A stretch of 12,505 nucleotides of DNA from Verrucomicrobiaceae bacterium (GTDB taxonomy: Bacteria > Verrucomicrobiota > Verrucomicrobiia > Verrucomicrobiales > Verrucomicrobiaceae), in contig CANHTV010000066.1 of the NCBI GenBank assembly GCA_947463285.1, forward strand, positions 1 to 12,505. Reading direction: 5' to 3'. The first letter of the stretch is position 1. Each line of letters starts with the position of its first letter. The notes under the pieces were generated by a model. It did no database searches, was not told where the DNA came from, and saw only the letters and a program-made list of their open reading frames with translations. This document shows positions 8,041 through 12,505 of this stretch, piece after piece. Both the position numbers and the translations under genes were made by a program.

Positions 8041-8125
8041 TTCATATGAAAGCCTTATATTTATTACACTTTTATTAAATATTAACTTGGAAGAGTGCGT
8101 TGTTAGTTTAAATACCATACTAACC
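8041..8125 (+). promoter_or_regulatory. AT-rich control region with a palindrome, direct repeats and an inverted repeat
   Basis: This gap separates the AraC gene from the small membrane protein. Positions 8041-8090 contain 40 A/T in 50 bases, far above the surroundings. TTCATATGAA (8041-8050) is a perfect palindrome. TTTATTA occurs at 8060-8066 and again at 8071-8077, 11 bp apart (one helical turn). GTTAGT (8102-8107) and ACTAAC (8119-8124) form an inverted repeat that ends one base before the ATG at 8126. No clear -35/-10 pair can be fixed by eye. These are plausible operator and promoter elements, perhaps bound by the AraC protein encoded just upstream, but that link is inference. Confidence 0.45.
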
Positions 8126-8602
8126 ATGACTCGCTCCAACGATCCCTCGCTTTTCTTGGTCGAACCCGCTTTTGCGCAACGCCAAAACCAAGTTCGCGTC
8201 CATTTGCTCGACTATGCCTTTCTAACCTGCGCCCTGATATTCATCTGCGGCGGTTGTTTCTTCGTGATGGATCTCGCCGCTGCACATAACGCAGGTGAAC
8301 AGTCCACCATCATGAAAATGCTGACTCAGGCTTGGAATCAGATTCCTTCCATTTTAGGAAGCTGCTGGCACTACACCCTGCTGCTGATCGCCAGTGTGAT
8401 TAACTCAGCTCTGATCGTTGCTTTTGTGCAATGCCTCCGAGTCATTGATCACAAAGTCACACGTGGCGGCAAGCGCCGTCACTATCCTATGTTCGTGAGT
8501 TATTCACGCTGCGCTGCTCTTACCGCCAGGGCTCCAGCTCCAGCAGTTAAGAAGCCTGAAGCAGAAGTTCGATACTTTCTACTGAGTCCTGTGATCAAGT
8601 GA
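8126..8602 (+). CDS. Small inner-membrane protein with two predicted transmembrane helices, unknown function
   Basis: I do not recognise this 158-residue protein. Two strongly hydrophobic stretches stand out: about residues 27-51 (YAFLTCALIFICGGCFFVMD) and about 82-104 (HYTLLLIASVINSALIVAFV). They are separated by roughly 30 polar residues. The basic segment after helix 2 (HKVTRGGKRRHYP) and basic residues before helix 1 predict that both ends face the cytoplasm, with a short outer loop. Six cysteines are scattered, three of them in helix 1. The tail has an AR-APAPAVKKPEAE linker. I chose ATG 8126; the frame is open to a TTG at 8087, which would add 13 residues. Codon choice resembles the neighbours, which supports a real gene. 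It follows the AraC gene after a 105-bp AT-rich gap and precedes hisD, with no functional hint from either. The stop codon lies inside a tandem GTGATCAA duplication. Confidence 0.7.
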   Translation: MTRSNDPSLFLVEPAFAQRQNQVRVHLLDYAFLTCALIFICGGCFFVMDLAAAHNAGEQSTIMKMLTQAWNQIPSILGSCWHYTLLLIASVINSALIVAFVQCLRVIDHKVTRGGKRRHYPMFVSYSRCAALTARAPAPAVKKPEAEVRYFLLSPVIK

Positions 8603-8606
8603 TCAA
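8591..8606. repeat. Tandem duplication of GTGATCAA spanning a stop codon
   Basis: GTGATCAA occurs at 8591-8598 and again at 8599-8606. The TGA at 8600-8602 that ends the small membrane protein is inside the second copy. Loss or gain of one 8-bp unit would shift the frame and change the last residues. It is short enough to be coincidental. Confidence 0.7.
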
Positions 8607-8746
8607 GGCGGCCCACAGCGGCGCTGATTCGTAGTTTTGTCTCCAAGCGTCTGCCCTTGTGCAGCGATCTGGAACTGCTGAAAATTCATCATCCGTTGAA
8701 ATCACGGATTGACGCTTCGGCTTTCCCTTGGCACCCAGACAAAACC

Positions 8747-10033
8747 ATGAAAATCTTTCGCCACACTGACTCTGACTGGAAGCAAACAACCGCCGCCCTG
8801 GATCGCCGAGCTGAAGCAAGCGACGCAGTGCGTGAAGTGGTCTCAGGAGTCATCCGTGACGTTCGCGCACGCGGTGACGCAGCCCTCATAGAGCTGACGG
8901 AGCGTTTTGACGGTGCCAAGTTGACACCGGAGACATTACGAGTGCCCGAAGCAGCACTCGCCGCAGCTTGGGATGCGGCCAGCGCAGAGCTGCAAACGGC
9001 GCTGAATGCCTCGCACCATAACGTTTTCGATTTCGCCAGCAAAAGCCTGCGTCAGAACTGGTCGGGACTGAATCAACAAGGCGCGGAAGTGGGTGAGGTG
9101 TATCATCCTTTCGAGCGAGTCGGTTGTTACGTTCCCGGCGGCTCAGCTCCTCTGGTTTCCACCGCCATGATGACTGTCACGCTTGCCGCAGCGGCAGGCG
9201 TTCCAGAGATCGTCGTCTGCACCCCATGCGGGCGCGATGGTCAGGTGAATCCAGGCCTGTTTGCCGCCTTAAAAAGAGCGGGTGCCACCGAGGTCTATCA
9301 GATCGGCGGGGCTCAGGCCATTGCGGCCATGGCCTATGGCACTGAAACCATCAAGCCCGTGACCAAGATCTTTGGTCCCGGCAACAGCTTCGTTGTGGAA
9401 GCCAAGCGCCAGGCTTTTGGCGTTGTTTCCATCGACCTGCTTCCAGGGCCCAGTGAGGTCTTGATCCTCTCCGACAGCACGGGTAATCCAGCCTTTATCG
9501 CTGCTGATATTTTGGCACAGGCCGAGCATGGTAAAGACAGCCAGGCCGGCTTTATCACCGATGACGCAGCGCTACTGGATGCCGTGATCGCTGAGGTGGA
9601 AAAGCAGCGCCAGAAACTCTCTAGACAGGCTCAGTTGGAGCCCGTTTTGGAAAAAGGCGTGTTTCTAATCCTCACCTCCAGTCTCGAAGAAGGAGCAAAT
9701 CTGGTGAATGCCTACGCGCCAGAGCATTTATCGCTGATCACTGACCGAGAAGAAACCATCCTGCCTTTGATCCGCACTGCTGGTGCCATCTTCCTCGGCA
9801 ATCACTCACCCGTGGCGGTGGGTGATTTCCTCGCCGGGCCCAGTCATACACTTCCCACGGGTGGAGCCTGCAAATCTTTCCCCGGCCTGACGGTGGACAT
9901 GTTCCAGCGCCGCACCAGCATCATCCGACTGGATCGTGAGAGCTGCACACGCTCAGAGCCCATCGTGCGGGCTTTCGCGGCAGTGGAAGGGCTTGATGCC
10001 CACGGTGAATCTGTCAGCATCCGCACGCGTTAA
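8747..10033 (+). CDS. hisD: Histidinol dehydrogenase
   Basis: A 428-residue cytoplasmic zinc enzyme that oxidises L-histidinol to L-histidine in two NAD-dependent steps, the end of histidine synthesis. The family motifs appear in order: GCYVPGGSAPLVS, then GGAQAIAAMAYGT, then FGPGN (from 209), then DLLPGPSEVLI. Next come ADILAQAEHG with zinc ligands Gln258 and His261, and YAPEHL with catalytic Glu326-His327. Finally there are VGDF with zinc ligand Asp360, GPSHTLPT, and His419 near the C-terminus. Glu326, His327, Asp360 and His419 fall at the E. coli numbers, which strongly supports ATG 8747. The frame is open upstream to a TTG at 8657, but that would add 30 unmatched residues. No other his genes are nearby, so hisD is detached from a his operon here. 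The 144 bases before it hold no visible attenuator. A secreted protein gene follows after 15 bp. Confidence 0.97.
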   Translation: MKIFRHTDSDWKQTTAALDRRAEASDAVREVVSGVIRDVRARGDAALIELTERFDGAKLTPETLRVPEAALAAAWDAASAELQTALNASHHNVFDFASKSLRQNWSGLNQQGAEVGEVYHPFERVGCYVPGGSAPLVSTAMMTVTLAAAAGVPEIVVCTPCGRDGQVNPGLFAALKRAGATEVYQIGGAQAIAAMAYGTETIKPVTKIFGPGNSFVVEAKRQAFGVVSIDLLPGPSEVLILSDSTGNPAFIAADILAQAEHGKDSQAGFITDDAALLDAVIAEVEKQRQKLSRQAQLEPVLEKGVFLILTSSLEEGANLVNAYAPEHLSLITDREETILPLIRTAGAIFLGNHSPVAVGDFLAGPSHTLPTGGACKSFPGLTVDMFQRRTSIIRLDRESCTRSEPIVRAFAAVEGLDAHGESVSIRTR

Positions 10034-10048
10034 TCCGCCCTATCAATA

Positions 10049-10792
10049 ATGAAACTCCATCGACTCCCCGCCCTCCTGCTTTTCACAACCATCGCTAGTG
10101 CAGCTGATCTGCCGCACGTGCCGTCAAAATCCATCGCTGAAAAACAGGAGCTGCTTTTCTCTGATGACTTTCAGGGGAGCGAGCCCGCAAAAGTCTGGCA
10201 CAAGGTCGTGCCCACTTTCACCGTGGAAAACGGCACGCTGAAAGGCACCCAGACACGTGACCAGGATGTCCCATCAGCCGATGGCAAATCTATTTCTAAA
10301 GCTCATGCCGCCGTTCATGGCCTGGAGATTCCGACCAAGGACAGCGTGGTGGAGTGCAAGATCCGCTTTGAAGGCGCGACGATGATCGACGTCGAGTTTG
10401 ATGACCGCAAATACACCGGCGCTCACTACGGTCATCTCTGCCGTGCCCAGATTCGCCTGAATGGAGTCACCATCATCGACGAACGCGATGGCAACATGCG
10501 CAACGACATCCGCGAGATGCGCAATGACCCCACGAAAAAAGAAGAGGTCAACAAGCTGCTCAAAGGTCGCCAAGTAACCTACCCCGCCAAACTAGAAACC
10601 GGCAAATGGTATGACCTCGTCGTCGAAACCGTCGGCGATGAGATGCGCGTGACGATTGACGGCAAAGCAGCAGCCTATCTAAAATCCTCCGGCATCGCCC
10701 ACGCCACCAAATCTAAGATCGAACTGGGTGTCGCAGGCAAAGACGGATTCTTTGATGAAGTCAAAGTCTGGAACGCCAAGGCCCGCAAATAA
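10049..10792 (+). CDS. Secreted LamG/DUF1080-like protein
   Basis: A 247-residue exported protein. Residues 1-18 form a classic signal peptide: a basic start (MKLHR), a hydrophobic core (LPALLLFTTIA) and a probable cleavage at ASA before ADLP. The mature part looks like a single concanavalin/LamG-type beta sandwich. It has LLFSDDFQGSEPAKVWHKV near the start, FTVENGTLKGTQ, then VVECKIRF, then KLETGKWYDLVVETVGDEMRVTIDGK, and it closes with GFFDEVKVW. This order is that of the DUF1080/3-keto-disaccharide hydrolase-like domains, plentiful in Verrucomicrobiota and Planctomycetes, where many are linked to polysaccharide use. I cannot assign catalytic residues, so a binding role is equally possible. 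The ATG is 15 bp after the hisD stop, so the two are probably co-transcribed, though no metabolic link is apparent. No Shine-Dalgarno sequence precedes it. Confidence 0.72.
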   Translation: MKLHRLPALLLFTTIASAADLPHVPSKSIAEKQELLFSDDFQGSEPAKVWHKVVPTFTVENGTLKGTQTRDQDVPSADGKSISKAHAAVHGLEIPTKDSVVECKIRFEGATMIDVEFDDRKYTGAHYGHLCRAQIRLNGVTIIDERDGNMRNDIREMRNDPTKKEEVNKLLKGRQVTYPAKLETGKWYDLVVETVGDEMRVTIDGKAAAYLKSSGIAHATKSKIELGVAGKDGFFDEVKVWNAKARK

Positions 10793-10867
10793 TTGACGCG
10801 CATGGCTCGGCTCGAACACCTTTTTTCCTTGAGTCCAGAATTCCTGCTGAGGCGAATATGATCACTC

Positions 10868-12145
10868 ATGAACCGCCCTCGTATCGCCATCATTGGCACA
10901 GGAATCTCAGGACTCGGCTGTGCGCACTTTCTCCACCAGCGCTACGATCTCACGCTCTATGAAGCCTCTGACTATGTAGGCGGACACACGAATACAGTGA
11001 CCGTGATGGAAGACGGTATCGAAAGGCCGATCGACACGGGCTTCATGGTTTTCAATCACCAGACCTATCCCCTGCTCTGCCGACTTTTTAAAGAGCTCGG
11101 TGTCGAGACCAAGCGCACGGACATGTCTTTTAGCCTGCGACACCTGCCTACTGGGTATGAATACAATGGCAAGAATCTTGATACCATTTTTGGCCAGCGG
11201 AAAAACCTAGCCAGCCCACGTTTCTGGCGCTTTCTGCTCAATATCGCGCGCTTCAATAAAGAAACGATCGAGGCGATGAATGATCCGCGTTTCGAGCACC
11301 TGACGCTACGCGAGTACGCTGAAGCTCGCGGCTATGGGCAGGATTTTTTAGACCTCTACATCATCCCGATGGGCAGCGCCGTGTGGTCCACACCACCAGA
11401 ACTCATGCTGGAATTTCCTGCACGCACCTTGATGCATTTTTGGTTCAACCACGGCTTCCTTGGCATGAAAACCCGTCACCCATGGTGGACGGTCGTCGAT
11501 GGCAGCCGTCAGTATGTGAGGAAACTCATCCCACCGTTTCAGGATCGCATCCGGCTGAATACACCCGTTCAACGTATTGAGCGGCACGAGGGAAAGGTCA
11601 TTATCCACACCGCAGGCCAGCCAGCGGAGACCTACGACAAAGTCATCCTCGCCACTCATGCCCCCACTTCTTTGAAGATGCTGGCACAACCAACGGCACT
11701 GGAGCAGGAGCTGCTGAGTGCTTTCAAATACCAGCCCAATATCGCCACCTTACACACAGACGACCGTTTCATGCCGCGCGCCCGCCGCTGCTGGGCCTCA
11801 TGGAACTACCACATCGAATTTGATCCACAAGGCAGCATCCAGCCCAGCACGCATTACTGGATGAACCTGCTCCAAGGTGTCTCTCAAAAGACCAATTACT
11901 TTGTCAGCATCAATGCCGCCGAGCAGATGGATCCAGCGAAGGTCATCCGCCGCATCAACTACGAGCACCCGCTTTTTGACCTTCAAGCCATCGCCGCGCA
12001 AAAACGACTTCCCGAGCTGCATCAGATCTCTCAGGACCAGAACACCTACTTCTGCGGAGCCTGGCAGCGTTACGGCTTCCACGAAGACGGCTTCATGTCC
12101 GCTGTTAATCTCTGCCGAGATCTCCTGGGTGAAGAGCCTTGGTGA
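10868..12145 (+). CDS. FAD-dependent amine oxidase-like oxidoreductase (COG2907 type)
   Basis: A 425-residue flavoprotein. It opens with a Rossmann dinucleotide-binding strand (IAIIGTGISGLG, Gly10, Gly12, Gly15). Glu32 follows at the end of the second strand (LYEASDYVGGHTNTV), the typical FAD ribose contact. IDTGFMVFNHQTYPLL and the C-terminal CGAWQRYGFHEDGFMSAVNL are hallmarks of the group annotated as predicted NAD/FAD-binding protein COG2907, related to amine oxidases and phytoene-desaturase-like enzymes. In many bacteria these genes sit beside a DUF1365 gene and a cyclopropane-fatty-acid-synthase-like methyltransferase. That context suggests lipid modification, but neither partner is in this window. 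Here it is preceded by the LamG-like gene (75-bp gap) and followed by an aldehyde dehydrogenase. The reaction is unknown. There is no signal peptide, so it is cytoplasmic. ATG 10868 is six residues before the Rossmann strand, a normal distance. Confidence 0.85.
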   Translation: MNRPRIAIIGTGISGLGCAHFLHQRYDLTLYEASDYVGGHTNTVTVMEDGIERPIDTGFMVFNHQTYPLLCRLFKELGVETKRTDMSFSLRHLPTGYEYNGKNLDTIFGQRKNLASPRFWRFLLNIARFNKETIEAMNDPRFEHLTLREYAEARGYGQDFLDLYIIPMGSAVWSTPPELMLEFPARTLMHFWFNHGFLGMKTRHPWWTVVDGSRQYVRKLIPPFQDRIRLNTPVQRIERHEGKVIIHTAGQPAETYDKVILATHAPTSLKMLAQPTALEQELLSAFKYQPNIATLHTDDRFMPRARRCWASWNYHIEFDPQGSIQPSTHYWMNLLQGVSQKTNYFVSINAAEQMDPAKVIRRINYEHPLFDLQAIAAQKRLPELHQISQDQNTYFCGAWQRYGFHEDGFMSAVNLCRDLLGEEPW

Positions 12146-12156
12146 ATATGAAGGCT

Positions 12157-12173
12157 GAGTGCTCGGATCACTC
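12157..12173 (+). terminator. Weak hairpin after the FAD oxidoreductase gene
   Basis: GAGTG (12157-12161) and CACTC (12169-12173) can pair around a 7-base loop, 11 bases after the stop codon. A second small stem, GGCCT (12197-12201) with AGGCC (12209-12213), lies further down the 97-bp gap. Neither is followed by a T tract, so termination here is only a possibility. Confidence 0.25.
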
Positions 12174-12242
12174 GTCCTTGCCTGAACTGCAACTCCGGCC
12201 TAAAAATCAGGCCCGATTCTCACCCACTAGCCAACGTCTCAC

Positions 12243-12505
12243 ATGCTCACCGGACATCATCTTATCGCAGGTCGCGAAGCCGCTCCTGATCACGCGCCTT
12301 TCCAGGCTCTAAATCCTACCACCAATCAGAAATTGGAACCCTTTTTTGGTGAAGCTAACGCGGAACTGGCTGACGAAGCCCTCCAAGCAGCTGATGGAGC
12401 TTTTGATTCCCTCTGTACGTCTTATGTTGAGACGCGTGCAACTTTCCTGGACTACCTCGGTGAGGAGATCATGGCTCTCGGCGAGGCGCTCCTTGAGCGT
12501 GCGCA
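12243..12505 (+). CDS. Aldehyde dehydrogenase, alpha-ketoglutaric semialdehyde (2,5-dioxopentanoate) type, N-terminal part
   Basis: An open frame from ATG 12243 runs off the window after 87 full codons. It begins MLTGHHLIAGREAA, then FQALNPTTNQKLEPFFGEAN, an AADGAFDSL segment, and ETRATFLDYLGEEIMALGEA-LLERA. This is the N-terminal arm of an NAD(P)-dependent aldehyde dehydrogenase. The pattern (short lead, NPTT, EP-F, the RA-FL helix) fits the ketoglutaric semialdehyde dehydrogenases that finish the non-phosphorylative pentose, glucarate or hydroxyproline routes by making 2-oxoglutarate. The catalytic Cys and Glu lie beyond the window, so the substrate class is a guess. Codon usage resembles the neighbours. 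No Shine-Dalgarno sequence is seen. Its 97-bp upstream gap may hold its own promoter. Confidence 0.75.
   Translation, partial: MLTGHHLIAGREAAPDHAPFQALNPTTNQKLEPFFGEANAELADEALQAADGAFDSLCTSYVETRATFLDYLGEEIMALGEALLERA

Noticed and set aside
8657..8746. Upstream TTG start for hisD or a histidine-rich leader peptide
   Set aside because: Starting at ATG 8747 puts the catalytic residues at E. coli numbering. The upstream frame has only two adjacent His codons and no attenuator-like stems.
10793..10867. T6 run (10821-10826) after the LamG-like gene as an intrinsic terminator
   Set aside because: No GC-rich stem precedes the T run; I could not pair the bases before it.
1..12505. Mobile element, defence island or CRISPR
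   Set aside because: No transposase, integrase, nuclease/toxin motif, spaced repeat array, tRNA or attachment duplication was found. The recognised genes are ordinary chromosomal functions.

Overview
The window looks like an ordinary chromosomal stretch from a free-living, moderately GC-rich Gram-negative bacterium. The best guess is a member of the Verrucomicrobiota (Prosthecobacter/Verrucomicrobiaceae-like). This is inference: it rests on the housekeeping mix, a small secreted LamG/DUF1080-like protein of a type common in Verrucomicrobiota and Planctomycetes, and the near absence of Shine-Dalgarno sequences. I see no rRNA, tRNA, CRISPR array, insertion sequence, phage gene or integrase, and no gene-free stretch longer than about 225 bases.

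Layout. Left block (+ strand): the 3' end of carA (pyrimidine/arginine precursor synthesis), a HAD-family sugar-phosphate-type phosphatase/mutase 21 bp later, a 224-bp gap that opens with a tandem 8-bp repeat, then ppk1 (polyphosphate kinase). A compact hairpin separates ppk1 from a convergent minus-strand pair: a two-domain M16 zinc peptidase (upstream) and, 36 bp downstream, a nucleoid-associated protein of the NdpA/YejK (PF04245) family. An AraC-family regulator is divergent from the M16 gene.

Right block (+ strand): after the AraC gene comes an AT-rich control region and a small two-helix membrane protein of unknown function. Next are hisD (histidinol dehydrogenase, all catalytic residues present), a secreted LamG-like protein 15 bp after hisD, a COG2907-type FAD-dependent amine oxidase-like protein, and the first 88 codons (the last incomplete) of an aldehyde dehydrogenase resembling the alpha-ketoglutaric semialdehyde (2,5-dioxopentanoate) enzymes.

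Functionally this is a set of short transcription units rather than one pathway. I found no convincing new defence, mobile or biosynthetic system. The points most worth a second look are the orphan membrane protein with its AT-rich, repeat-laden upstream region, the M16 peptidase-NdpA pair divergent from an AraC regulator, the short repeats next to stop codons, and the general lack of Shine-Dalgarno signals.
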